Part shown: positions 35,415 through 44,495 of the stretch, piece after piece
Position numbering within the stretch: the stretch's first letter is position 1
Layout: the number at the start of each line of letters is the position of its first letter
Source: Undaria pinnatifida
Lineage: Eukaryota > Sar > Phaeophyceae > Laminariales > Alariaceae
Direction of reading: 5' to 3'
NCBI GenBank assembly: GCA_012845835.1
Contig: JABAKD010000015.1
Span: 12,615,845-12,679,844, forward strand
DNA: 64,000 nt
Made by a program: the position numbers and the translations under genes
Notes under the pieces: model-generated
What the model was told of the DNA's origin: nothing
Seen by the model: the letters and a program-made list of their open reading frames with translations, nothing else
Databases searched by the model: none

Positions 35415-38400
35415 TTATTCGGTTACGCCGCGGAGCATCTGAGAATCTATTTTGCGCTGTCTCAGTTCGTGCTCGTCCCTGCCTACTATACGCTTCCGTT
35501 TCCCGAGAGAAGGGAGGGGGGGCGAAGAAGGCGAGGTTATCGCGAGTTGCAAACCCTTTTGGGCTCGGTATGCGGCGATCAATTCGTGACATTGGGGTAT
35601 TTCGTCCGCGCGATACTCGAGGTCGGATTCAGGGCCGTAACCTCGGAGTCTTAGGCGGTACTTGTAGTTGTGGGGGCTTGGTCTGCCGGGTCCCCTTTTA
35701 TGATCTACTACCCTGTCTACGAAGTAGGACTCAATTTTGGGTTGAGCCGCGTCTGGATGGTCCAACACGGGTAGGGGAATGGGCTTCCCTAAAAACAATT
35801 CCGCCAGCTTCTCAAATTGAGGTGCGGGTGGTGTTTCCCGTTGATGGTAGGGCTTTATATGGGCTAGGTGGACTGACACTTCTCGGGTGTCTTTCGTTAG
35901 TCGTACTCTATACACCACTGGTGATAATTGTGAGCAGACGACATACGGTCCTCGCCATGGTAATAGCAGTTTTGGGTTGGGCCCATCCGAATCCTGGTAC
36001 GGTCTGTACACGAGTACTTCCTGTCCAGGTTTGAACACCGGGTACGGTTTAAGTTTGCTATTTTGTTCTGCCTGCTTGTCTGCACGCTCGGTTAAGTTTC
36101 GGCGTGCGAGCTCAAAGGCGATTTGCAAATTGTCCCTTGTGTTTTGTGCGAGTTCGTCGGTGTCTGCTGTTTTTCCTACATGAGGAATACCGAGGATTAT
36201 ATCGACTGGGAGTCGGGGTTGTCGTCCGAACATTAAGAAGAATGGTGTCTCATGCATCGTTGCACTAAAGCTAGTGTTGTGCGCTAGCTGTACAAACGGT
36301 AAGAGAGTGGCCCAGTTGCTTTGATCGATTGCACTGTGCATTGCTAGCATGCTGTGCATCGTTGAGTGTACCCGTTCGGACACTGAATTACCCTGCGGCC
36401 GGTACGGCGTTGTGCGGGTCTTTTTGTATCCGAGTATTTGTTGCAGCTGGTATATCACCTTATTCTCGAATTCGGGGCCTTGATCACTATGCAAGGTTTC
36501 TGGTGGGCCGAAAATGCTGATTATTCTCTCGATTATGGCATTGGCTACTGTTTCGGCCGTTTTATTACGTACCGGCAGCAGTACCGCAAACCTCGTCAGG
36601 TGGTCCATCATGGAGAGGACGTATTTGCATTCGATCCCTGCGGCTGAAGTTGATACCGATTTGTACTCTACTAAGTCAACCGATATTCGTTGAAATGGCC
36701 GCTCGACAGGTAAATGGCCTGTCGGGAGCTTGGGTCTGTTGTGTGCTGTTTTTCGTCGTTGACAAGCTTGGCATTTTTCGCACCACTCTCGTACGTCGCG
36801 GCTGATGGTGGGCCACCAATATTTCTGGCGGATTTTTTCATAAGTCGGGCGAGATGCGAGGTGTCCTCCGGATAGAACGTGATCGTGGTAGGCGTGCAGA
36901 ATTAATCCAACAAGGGCCTCCGGTACTACGAGTTGATCGCGGAAGGTGCTTCGTTTTCGAAGATACCCCGGAAGGTACGATTTAAACAACAGCCCGTCCT
37001 GCACTGAATAGTAAGACATGGTTGTTTTCGTTTCTTTTTCGGGTAATGGTGCGTCTGCGTGCTGTATGTAATCGATGTACCGCCCGTACTCTACCCTTTG
37101 TGCTGAGCGGAGTTTTTCTTGATCGACGGACATGAAAACATTTGTCGCGCTCACGAATACTGATTTCACACTAAAGAGCTCTCTATCGCTGCGTACTGGT
37201 TCTAGGTTATCCAGTTTGTCGGCTGAGATCTGATATGGTCGGGGGACACGAGCTGTTTGTAGCTTAGGATCATCTGGTACGTTGCGGCAAATGGGCGCGA
37301 GGGACGGCACAGCTACTTCTTGCTGGTGCTCGAACGCAAACATTCGTGAAAGCGTGTCCGGTACGACGTGCAGTTTGCCTGGTTTGTGTTGGACGGTGAA
37401 GTCAAAAGACTGTAATGCTATTGCCCAGCGTGTTAACATGTTCGATGTATCTTGCATTGAGTATAGGTATCGCAGGGCCGCGTGATCTGTCACACACACA
37501 AAATGTCGTCCCCATAAATAAGGTCGCCAGTGCTGGATGGCCAAGACCACAGCATAACATTCTTTGAGCGTAGCGGAGTAGTGGCGCTGGCTGTCGTTGA
37601 AGCGTTGACTAAAGTATGCGATTATAACGAGGTCATCGTCTTTCTGCTGGGCGAGGAAGGCACCTGCACCTGCTTCTGAAGCGTCAACGTGTATCGCAAA
37701 GTCTTTAGAAAAATCGGGAAATTGAAGTACGGGCGCCTGAGTGAGTAATTGTTTCACTGTTGCGTACGCCTGATCGTGTTCTGGTCTCCAACGTTTAGCG
37801 ACTTCTTTGGCGGCCTCTTTTTTCGTGAGGGCTACCAGGGGTGCTATGATACCGGCTAAGTTAGGTATAAACTTGCGTACAAAGTTAACCATTCCTAGCA
37901 CTGACCGCAACTCCTTTATGGTTTTAGGCGTCGGCAAGTCAACTATAGCTTTTACGCGATCCTCACCGATCCGAATACCGTCGGCCGTCAGTATGTGTCC
38001 TAAGTATTTAACTTCTCGGGGGCCAAACTGTACTTTCGATGGTTTGAGGGTGAGGCCGGCTGCTTGCAAGGCTTTGAACATATTTTCGAGTAGCTGTAAG
38101 TGGCCTGTCCAGGTAGATGAACAACATATACAGTCGTCCATATAAACCAAGAGCCCACTTTTTGGACCAAAATGTGCAAAAGCTAGTGACATGATTCGCG
38201 AGAACAGAAACGGCGCGTTAGCTATACCGAACGGTAGGCGTTTGAAAACCCACTTTCCGTTCTGCGTGACAAAAGCAGTTTTATCTTGTTCGCTCTCTGC
38301 TACTGGTATTTGGTGGTAAGCATTTTGTACGTCACACACAGTTATATAACGTGCTCCTCCGACCGTGTCAAGGTGGCTTTCTAAGTTAGGCATAGGCCAC

Positions 38401-40136
38401 GATTTTTTGATCAGATTCTTATTTATGGTCGACCTGTAATCTACGCAGAACCGTGGAGTGCCGTCTGATTTTGCGACAATAGTTACTGCGGAACCCCAGG
38501 GACTAGGGCGCTGTTCAATGATTCCTTCTTGTTCCATCTGGTTCACGCACTTGTCGATAGTTTCCTGTACGCGAGGGTTTGCACGGTACGGGGTTCTATT
38601 TACAGGCCGTGTTCCTGGTTCAAGAGGAAACGTTGCTTCGGCCAGGGTACATTTACCTAGCTCTTGAGGCGACAAGGAAAAAACGCTGCGATATTTCGTG
38701 CATAGAGTCAGTACTTGTTCGCATTCGGCAGGTGTAAACGTGGTTTTATCAAATGCTCGAGTAAGTGCTGCACGAAGCTCGTTACGCGTGGATTCCGTTG
38801 TCTTGCTGTCTGTTTGAATTGCACTGGTCGTTTTGTTCAGGGCTACCGATACGGGCGCAATGTGACCTAGTAAGGTATTGCATTTCAAGTATACGTATTG
38901 GTGGGACGGGTTCGCGATCTGGACTACTGCTGTTTTATCAGCGGCCGACCAGTGACTCACTGTACGAGCAACTATCATATTTTGAAAAGCTTCAGGTACG
39001 GCGGACGATTCGATGTCTTCGAACGTGACGATGAGTGGTTCAATGAGTGCAGCAGTGGTTTCTGTGGGTGCTGTCGCTGACACTACTTGTACTGCCATCT
39101 CACTCTCGGGGGGGATGCAGCATTTGTGTCGCAACAAGACAGGCACCGACTCTACATCAGTGTTAACTGTGACCACGGAGCACCGAGCTGTCGCAGTGTT
39201 CTCGGGGCGCGCTGTAAAGTCTACTCTACGATGAGATGCTTTGATCGTCACTTGAGAGGTTTTGAATGACAATTGCTCTGTACTCCAGTCGAGGACACCT
39301 CCGAAGACGCCCATGATGGTGTTATCGAGTAGCATAATGTCTGGCCCTAAAGAGGGCAATACGAGCGCTTCGACTGGTAGGGTAATATCTCCTAGCGTAA
39401 GTTGAAAGCGAACATATCCTAAAATTTTGAGAGGCGACCCATCAGCACTGCTGAGGTTGATCGCTCCCGGGGGCACTGCAAAAATTTGAGTGTCTTTCAT
39501 TGTGGGATGTGTCTGTACAAAGTGAACAGATATGCATGGTACATCGGTCGCGGTGTCGATCGTGACATTGTGCGCCGGATAATCATTAACTCTGGCGTTT
39601 ACTCGTACGCGCTTTGACGTAGAGCTGAGAGCTGTGGGATATCTGGGATACCCACTCATGGCAGACGCGTGGAAAGCATCAAAGTGCGTTTCCCGGTTAG
39701 CGTTGCATGATAATAAAACATGATGTTTAATTTTCTCATTTAATTTGCGGGACGCAGCAGAAACATACAACGCTTGTGGTACCATGGAAGGTGAAAACGT
39801 ATCATTCCGACGTTGACTACTCTTCTCGACTCTGCTTGCTGCTTCTACGGCTGGTCCAACTCCACGCGGTACTGCTAGAACACTCGGAACCTGCTGCTTA
39901 TTTTCTAAGTCTGTTACAGTATTCGACTGGTTGTCTGCATGTACTTGTTTCGCATGGGTACTCGCCAGAGGGGTGGAGCTCTTTGTTCGGCCACACTTAT
40001 CCCTCCTCTTACTACTAGGTCTACCGGCACTTGCCACGGCTACGCTAGCTGATCGTGCTATCGTTTCTACCGCGGGTTTGGTGATCCTAGTTTGCCTACT
40101 CCCCGAACCGGTTTGAGGTAACCGGCGCGGGCCCCG
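35415..40136 (-). CDS. pol: Pol polyprotein of Ty3/gypsy chromovirus-like element (read through from Gag)
   Basis: Open for 1573 codons after the Gag UGA, in the same frame as Gag. No ATG occurs before residue 85 of the 1540-residue part starting at 40037, where the codon is GTG, so separate initiation is unlikely. Numbering from 40037: protease with DTA at 161-163 (instead of DTG/DSG); RT with D569 and YMDD at 632-635; RNase H with D785, E826 and D851; integrase HHCC (H1051, H1059, C1089, C1092) and catalytic D1121, D1185, E1221 (DD63-35E spacing); GPY motif WRGPY at 1361-1365; and a chromodomain-like tail at about 1436-1492 (ESYFVDRVVDH ... RLRGYGPESDLEYRADE, then LIAAYR). All key catalytic residues are present. 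The product would be 2158 residues with Gag. Confidence 0.93.
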   Translation of the reverse strand, partial: RGPRRLPQTGSGSRQTRITKPAVETIARSASVAVASAGRPSSKRRDKCGRTKSSTPLASTHAKQVHADNQSNTVTDLENKQQVPSVLAVPRGVGPAVEAASRVEKSSQRRNDTFSPSMVPQALYVSAASRKLNEKIKHHVLLSCNANRETHFDAFHASAMSGYPRYPTALSSTSKRVRVNARVNDYPAHNVTIDTATDVPCISVHFVQTHPTMKDTQIFAVPPGAINLSSADGSPLKILGYVRFQLTLGDITLPVEALVLPSLGPDIMLLDNTIMGVFGGVLDWSTEQLSFKTSQVTIKASHRRVDFTARPENTATARCSVVTVNTDVESVPVLLRHKCCIPPESEMAVQVVSATAPTETTAALIEPLIVTFEDIESSAVPEAFQNMIVARTVSHWSAADKTAVVQIANPSHQYVYLKCNTLLGHIAPVSVALNKTTSAIQTDSKTTESTRNELRAALTRAFDKTTFTPAECEQVLTLCTKYRSVFSLSPQELGKCTLAEATFPLEPGTRPVNRTPYRANPRVQETIDKCVNQMEQEGIIEQRPSPWGSAVTIVAKSDGTPRFCVDYRSTINKNLIKKSWPMPNLESHLDTVGGARYITVCDVQNAYHQIPVAESEQDKTAFVTQNGKWVFKRLPFGIANAPFLFSRIMSLAFAHFGPKSGLLVYMDDCICCSSTWTGHLQLLENMFKALQAAGLTLKPSKVQFGPREVKYLGHILTADGIRIGEDRVKAIVDLPTPKTIKELRSVLGMVNFVRKFIPNLAGIIAPLVALTKKEAAKEVAKRWRPEHDQAYATVKQLLTQAPVLQFPDFSKDFAIHVDASEAGAGAFLAQQKDDDLVIIAYFSQRFNDSQRHYSATLKECYAVVLAIQHWRPYLWGRHFVCVTDHAALRYLYSMQDTSNMLTRWAIALQSFDFTVQHKPGKLHVVPDTLSRMFAFEHQQEVAVPSLAPICRNVPDDPKLQTARVPRPYQISADKLDNLEPVRSDRELFSVKSVFVSATNVFMSVDQEKLRSAQRVEYGRYIDYIQHADAPLPEKETKTTMSYYSVQDGLLFKSYLPGYLRKRSTFRDQLVVPEALVGLILHAYHDHVLSGGHLASRPTYEKIRQKYWWPTISRDVREWCEKCQACQRRKTAHNRPKLPTGHLPVERPFQRISVDLVEYKSVSTSAAGIECKYVLSMMDHLTRFAVLLPVRNKTAETVANAIIERIISIFGPPETLHSDQGPEFENKVIYQLQQILGYKKTRTTPYRPQGNSVSERVHSTMHSMLAMHSAIDQSNWATLLPFVQLAHNTSFSATMHETPFFLMFGRQPRLPVDIILGIPHVGKTADTDELAQNTRDNLQIAFELARRNLTERADKQAEQNSKLKPYPVFKPGQEVLVYRPYQDSDGPNPKLLLPWRGPYVVCSQLSPVVYRVRLTKDTREVSVHLAHIKPYHQRETPPAPQFEKLAELFLGKPIPLPVLDHPDAAQPKIESYFVDRVVDHKRGPGRPSPHNYKYRLRLRGYGPESDLEYRADEIPQCHELIAAYRAQKGLQLAITSPSSPPLPSLGKRKRIVGRDEHELRQRKIDSQMLRGVTE
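40102..40131 (-). promoter_or_regulatory. Stem-loop 3' of the Gag UGA, candidate readthrough stimulator
   Basis: On the minus strand, five bases after the UGA: CCCG, CG, CCGGTT, loop ACCTCA, AACCGG, TT, CGGG. This gives a 6-bp and a 4-bp GC-rich helix around a 2x2 internal loop. Position and stability resemble 3' stimulators of stop-codon readthrough. Confidence 0.7.
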
Positions 40137-40139
40137 TCA
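40137..40139 (-). promoter_or_regulatory. Gag UGA stop in UGA-CGG context, candidate readthrough codon
   Basis: A single TGA separates Gag from Pol, with both in one frame (41891 and 40037 differ by 618 codons). I checked the 33 codons between TGA and 40037 individually and found no other stop. The next codon is CGG. UGA-CGG is a known leaky context in other systems, such as some plus-strand RNA viruses. Confidence 0.75.
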
Positions 40140-41891
40140 CGGTTTTTTTGTGACTACGATGCCGTCGCGCTCGTGCATTTTGGCGAGCCTGCAGTCTGGG
40201 CGCGAGTGCGAGTTTCGGTGGCGGCACATCGGGTAGTCGCATTCGTCGCCCGACGCTACTTTCGGCTTCCTACTCCTACCCGCATCGCTACCCGGCGACC
40301 TGCCTCGCTTGTCAGTCGAGCCATAAGTCGCTGGTTCGAAGGTCACCCTTCGCTCTCGGCCTCGCGCCGCCGTCAGGTTGGACGAGATGGCTTTCTCAAG
40401 TTTTGCCATCGACGTTATTAGCTGTCGGTTGGGCCCGGGAGATGTGCCAGCGACGGCCGAAGCATATGTGGTCGGGGAGGGGGTGGGGGCCGCGCGTAAG
40501 GCGTTGGTCTCATGTTTCTTGGCGCGAGTCCGTGAGGCTTGGTATGTGAGAGAGGGGTCTTCGCGAATGAGTTCTAGACGTACGTGCGGAATTAGGCCGG
40601 CTTCGAAAGATGCCATGAGCGATGTTTGCCATGCATGTTGGTATGGCGAGACGTTGACAGGAGCGGTTCGTTTTGCTTCGGCTAGGAGGCGCGCGTATGC
40701 TTGAGTTACACGCAGTCCGTAAGAGTCGACGGATTCACTACTGCCTTGCTTTAGGGTAGAGACGGTGCGAGCGAGGAGGACGATGCGGTTCACGGGGCTA
40801 AACAGATTTGTGAAAGCATTTACCCACTCCTTCCAGTTGCGTGGTGCTCTGACGTCTACCGCTTCCGTGTTCAGTTGGGCCAGCTCTTTGTCTGTGCGCC
40901 ACTCTAACGTACCACACTGGATTTGGTTCATGGTGCTAGCTGCGTGGTCGGCTACCAAGTATGCCAGGTATCTCACAGCGTGGCGATCGATAACCGAGTC
41001 CGAGGCGCCGTCAGGGACGTGCAAGCGAATGTGAGCGTGAAAGAGCGCCATGATTTCGGGCACATCTTCAGTTGGCAACCCGTGCAACTTGAGCGAAGCG
41101 GGCATATCCGATTTTTTTATCGAAAATTTTGGGTCTTTGTTGTGGTTGTGGGTTGGGCTCGGGGGTGCTACAGCAGAGGTTATACGTGCTGTGCGAGGTG
41201 CTTCTACAGCAGAGGTTGTACGAGCTGTCAGGGGGTTTGTGGGCAGTGCTTCTACAGCAGAGGTGTTACGTGCTGTCAGAGGGTTTGTGGGCAGTGCTTC
41301 TACAGCAGAGGTATTACGTGCTGTCGGGGGGTCTGGTTGAGATTGGTCAGGGTGAGAGGTACGGCTGCTGTCAGAGCTACTCGACTGCTGTTGTATAGGC
41401 GTAGCAAGAGTCGTGGAGTGTTGCACGCGTTCAAAAACAACGTCGAGGTTTTGCTGCGGCTGTGGTACTTCTCTCACCTCATCGACCTTCTCGTCGGAAG
41501 GCCCACTCACAGGCTTCCGGCTGTCCGGCAGCACCATCTCCAAGACCCACGACGGCGGCGTGGTGCCGTCGAGCATGCATTTCTTAAGAAACGCGGCGGT
41601 CTCGACGCGGACGGGGTCGTGGCTCGGGAGGGCGCTTGGCGCGGCAAGGATGTCCTCTGCTAGGCTCGAGCCCTCCTCAACGGCTGATGATACAGGCGTC
41701 GTGCTCGGCGCACCAGCCTCATCTGCAGCGTCCCGCTGCTCCTCCTCGTCTACGGCCGGTCCGCCCTGGTCGGTGGGGGCGAGGGCCGCAAAAGAGTTCC
41801 CCGCCAGTGCGGGAGTCGGTTCCTCCGGAGAGGGCGATGCCTTGCGGGCTTTCCCGCGGCTCTTTTTTGAGCGAGCTCCTGAGCGTGGCAT
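40137..41891 (-). CDS. gag: Gag of Ty3/gypsy chromovirus-like element
   Basis: 584 codons starting at an ATG. The first 25 residues are basic (KKSRGKARK). Residues 185-245 hold three to four near-copies of TARNTSAVEALPTNPL, a minisatellite within the coding sequence. A capsid-like retrotransposon Gag domain spans about 265-460 (WKEWVNAFTNLFSPVNR, LKQGSSESVDSYGLRV). Residues 551-567 form a zinc-knuckle-like CX4CX5HX4C (C551, C556, H562, C567), wider than the usual CX2CX4HX4C. The 5' leader between LTR and ATG is short (about 75 nt). The frame ends at the UGA discussed separately. Confidence 0.9.
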   Translation of the reverse strand: MPRSGARSKKSRGKARKASPSPEEPTPALAGNSFAALAPTDQGGPAVDEEEQRDAADEAGAPSTTPVSSAVEEGSSLAEDILAAPSALPSHDPVRVETAAFLKKCMLDGTTPPSWVLEMVLPDSRKPVSGPSDEKVDEVREVPQPQQNLDVVFERVQHSTTLATPIQQQSSSSDSSRTSHPDQSQPDPPTARNTSAVEALPTNPLTARNTSAVEALPTNPLTARTTSAVEAPRTARITSAVAPPSPTHNHNKDPKFSIKKSDMPASLKLHGLPTEDVPEIMALFHAHIRLHVPDGASDSVIDRHAVRYLAYLVADHAASTMNQIQCGTLEWRTDKELAQLNTEAVDVRAPRNWKEWVNAFTNLFSPVNRIVLLARTVSTLKQGSSESVDSYGLRVTQAYARLLAEAKRTAPVNVSPYQHAWQTSLMASFEAGLIPHVRLELIREDPSLTYQASRTRAKKHETNALRAAPTPSPTTYASAVAGTSPGPNRQLITSMAKLEKAISSNLTAARGRERRVTFEPATYGSTDKRGRSPGSDAGRSRKPKVASGDECDYPMCRHRNSHSRPDCRLAKMHERDGIVVTKKP

Positions 41892-41947
41892 GTTCTGTTT
41901 CTATTTTTTTTCCGACAACAACTTTATATAGGGTTTTATATAGGTTG

Positions 41948-41965
41948 TTCCGACGGTGGTCACCA
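41948..41965 (-). promoter_or_regulatory. Candidate primer binding site
   Basis: On the minus strand, one base after the 5' LTR: TGGTGACCACCGTCGGAA. TGG pairs with a tRNA CCA end. I could not assign the primer tRNA, and the site does not match the common initiator-Met PBS. Confidence 0.55.
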
Positions 41966-41966
41966 C

Positions 41967-42398
41967 TATGGAACCTGGTCTCTCACGGGGTCCCGGAGTC
42001 GAAGTGGTGAGGGTGGTCCCGGAGGTCTGGTACTCGCCGCGGATGGTCGGTAGTCGGAGCGGAGAGGTCGTCGCAGAGCTGAAGTCGAAGCGGAGAGGGC
42101 GTCGCGGTGCTGAGGTCCCTTGACGATCGTTCTCAACAGCGAACGCGACTGATAACCTTTCTTTCTTATATGTAGCAAGGAGATGCTAAGCCAGAGCTAG
42201 AGTGACGGTGGGCATATGCCCTTCGTCATGCGGCGGGATCATCTTTCGGTGGCTGACCTTCCGGGGACGGGTCAACGCCGTCTATGACGGGTGACGCCGT
42301 TCGCGACCCGGGATCGTGTATTGCCTGACCGGTGACGTGTCCTCTCGCGCATGCGTGTACGCGATCTACGATAGGTATCTACGACCCTGTCTTCCACA
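41967..42398 (-). repeat. 5' LTR of the chromovirus-like element
   Basis: Identical by eye to 34202-34633. The minus-strand TATAAG box is at 42165-42170. A second TATATAAA-rich stretch lies between the LTR and the gag start, near 41925-41945. Confidence 0.95.
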
Positions 42399-42402
42399 AC
42401 AA
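42399..42402. repeat. Target-site duplication, right copy (ACAA)
   Basis: Matches 34198-34201. Removing the element and one copy restores the sequence found intact at 50461-50490 in unit 2. Confidence 0.85.
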
Positions 42403-42743
42403 GCTATAATGTTTTGTTCCCCCTGGTGTTGGGGCGGCGCTTTTGACGTTAGCTTCCACACAGTAGACATAGCCCCAATCAAGGATATCACCCCCGGTGA
42501 GATTAGACCTGATATTGGATCCAAGGCGTGGTTTATCGCCGGGGTTTGACTTGCCACTCCTTCGACCTGTACGTCTTCCAACCAATCCATACCCGCGGGT
42601 ATGTGCCATGCATGCCACGTCTTTATCGTATCGTTGGACCTCCAATACGGTTAGTAACCATTCATTGGCGCTTGCCACTGCGCGAAAACGTTTAGTTGCG
42701 TGAGCACGATTAACAGTCCCCAAAATGAACTTCAACCGGAAGG

Positions 42744-43106
42744 GTGCCTCATTATCAGCCAACTGCCAAGACGCGCAAGGTACGATCCGCTGCCTGGCAT
42801 TCTCATGTTTCAAAACACCGGGCCCGCGGCCGCAAGACGGTACGACTCCTTATAAATACGAGCCTTCTGGCTCGTATTGTCAGGGTTTACACGTATCATC
42901 GCTCATGTACGGTAGGCATGAGAACAATTATTGTGCAAAAAAAACAAGTATTGCAACACATTGGTATTGCCCCTCCAGAATCTTGGGACCAAGCGATACG
43001 CCAACCTTACAGGTATTTCAACGGCATGATATCCCCATTGTGCGGATATCCTGACGAATGCTACGGTGAAGGTGCGCCATTTGTTTTTCTGAGGTTCTTT
43101 AATTGA
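42744..43106 (+). other. Unidentified open frame in the tandem unit
   Basis: A 120-codon frame whose second half (VLQHIGIAPPESWDQAI, then YFNGMISPLCGYPDECYGEG) has a protein-like composition. It is preserved in unit 2 (50796-51158) with one substitution noted at the DNA level. No family recognised. It may be a decayed exon or chance. Confidence 0.25.
42855..42878. promoter_or_regulatory. TATA-like motif plus perfect 10-bp hairpin, unit 1
   Basis: TATAAATA overlaps a perfect inverted repeat, AATACGAGCC / TTCT / GGCTCGTATT. Repeated exactly at 50907-50930. It could be a core promoter or an RNA hairpin. No transcript can be assigned. Confidence 0.4.
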
Positions 43107-43430
43107 GAAGGACCGTCTATCATGCAACACGGGTTTTTTCGCAAACGTCAAGAGAACCTCGACAAGAAGTCCAATGATCCTGGCGCACAAAAACATGTTG
43201 CAAAACAAAACCGGAATTTTGATCATTTTTGGACAAAACGCCCCGTCATTCAGCGAATGTTTTTCCAAGAAGAAATACTATACCTCCATCGTAGCACGTG
43301 CACCCCCGCTGGTGCTCGGTTGGAAACGACAAACAGCGTACATTACCCCGACATGCCGTGTCGCGTCCCTTGCTGTACCCCCGTTTGCTTCCTACGTGCG
43401 TATTGAAAGTGTGGCGCATTCTACTCCATC

Positions 43431-43628
43431 ATGCCTACCACCCCCTTCGAGATCACCCACCCACGAAAAAGGACCATCCGTCTATACGTAGCTAAACAGA
43501 ACCTCGAACCAAACATACTTGGTATCATCTGGGTTTCTTCGGTACTTCCGTACAGCATGACACCATACCGCGAGGGATACGAAAGGGGATGGTGGGAAGA
43601 TTTTGAACCGCGATGGATTCTTGTGTGA
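43431..43628 (+). other. Unidentified open frame in the tandem unit
   Basis: 65 codons with protein-like content (TIRLYVAKQNLEPNILGIIW, YERGWWEDFEPRW), followed at once by a GTAAGA donor-like site. Present in unit 2 (51483-51680) with one E-to-K change. No family recognised. Confidence 0.25.
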
Positions 43629-44060
43629 AGAACGGTAAGAAATCCCTATCTACGAATTCCAAAATAAGCGGTGTCTCGTTTCGTTTGACCTTCTACCTTG
43701 GATTGTTTTGTTTAGAAAATTGTTTCGAGTAGGGGGAGATAGTAAGTTATTGCGTTGACTGCTCTTCGTTTTTCACCTCCGCCGTCGATGGTCGAGTTGC
43801 CCCTAAACGGTGCAATACCCATGACGACTTACTCAATAGCGACGACGAGACTTCAGACGGCCACAACGCCATTCAACGATGAACGTCGGCAAACAATAGG
43901 CGGTCTCCTCAGCCGTTCAAATTAAAGATATCGCCTGATGTCCCTCCATCGGCGTTTTAACAACGTCGAAATAGCAGTAGTATACAGCAGTCATTCACTA
44001 AACGGCTTACATGTAGGTTTCATATAAGCTAGGGGGGGGGGGATCTCAGCCCGTATTGGG

Positions 44061-44495
44061 TTGGGACTGATGTTTCGTATAGGTTCAGCAACCGCGTACG
44101 CCAACATGGCGAAGTTAGTTACCGCTCTTTATGAGTGTATATGGGTCATTTCTACGTGGGCACTGCGAAAACCCCGAGAGGGAGAGCCTCGTATGGAATT
44201 GGCTGCCTATATTTGTATGTTTCTTCGATACATGAATAATATTAAGTAAGACGATGCACGAGCCGGTAAGTCTATGTTTGCAAGAGCAGCATACACGTCG
44301 CTTGCTACTTCTTCCATTTTTGTCAGTTTTTATGAGCGTACGCAAGATATTGAAACCCGCTACCCATATCCAAATATTGAAAACAAATACTCAGAGACAA
44401 AACTGCGACATTGGGCACTGCCTCTTGAAAGGCAGTGGCTTCGTTGCGCTCGCGTAGGTATTTACTCTGCTCCGAAATACGTTTGGCGATGGTGA
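44061..44495 (+). other. Unidentified frame with one stop in the tandem unit
   Basis: Two open stretches (44061-44249 and 44274-44495) share a frame and are separated by a TAA that overlaps a GTAAGA donor-like site. Content such as MELAAYICMFLRYMNN and ERTQDIETRYPYPN looks coding, but no family was recognised. The unit 2 counterpart is 52114-52548. Confidence 0.25.

Larger units (their letters stand above)
34202..42398 (-). mobile_element. Full-length Ty3/gypsy chromovirus-like retrotransposon
   Basis: An 8197-bp element on the minus strand: 5' LTR (41967-42398), candidate primer binding site, gag, in-frame UGA, pol (protease, RT, RNase H, integrase, GPY/F, chromodomain-like tail), polypurine tract, 3' LTR (34202-34633). 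The LTRs read as identical, and gag and pol have no damage other than the single UGA, so it is young and possibly active. It is flanked by a 4-5 bp target duplication and nested in unit 1 of the tandem array. Confidence 0.95.

Noticed and set aside
35150-36034. 294-codon plus-strand frame
   Set aside because: Antisense to the 3' part of pol in the intact retrotransposon. It is a shadow.
40037-40037. Independent start of Pol at 40037
   Set aside because: The codon there is GTG, not ATG. The frame is open upstream to the Gag UGA, so readthrough explains it better.
40923-41663. 246-codon plus-strand frame with Cys/Tyr repeats
   Set aside because: Antisense to gag. The repeats mirror the TSAVEAL minisatellite in Gag.
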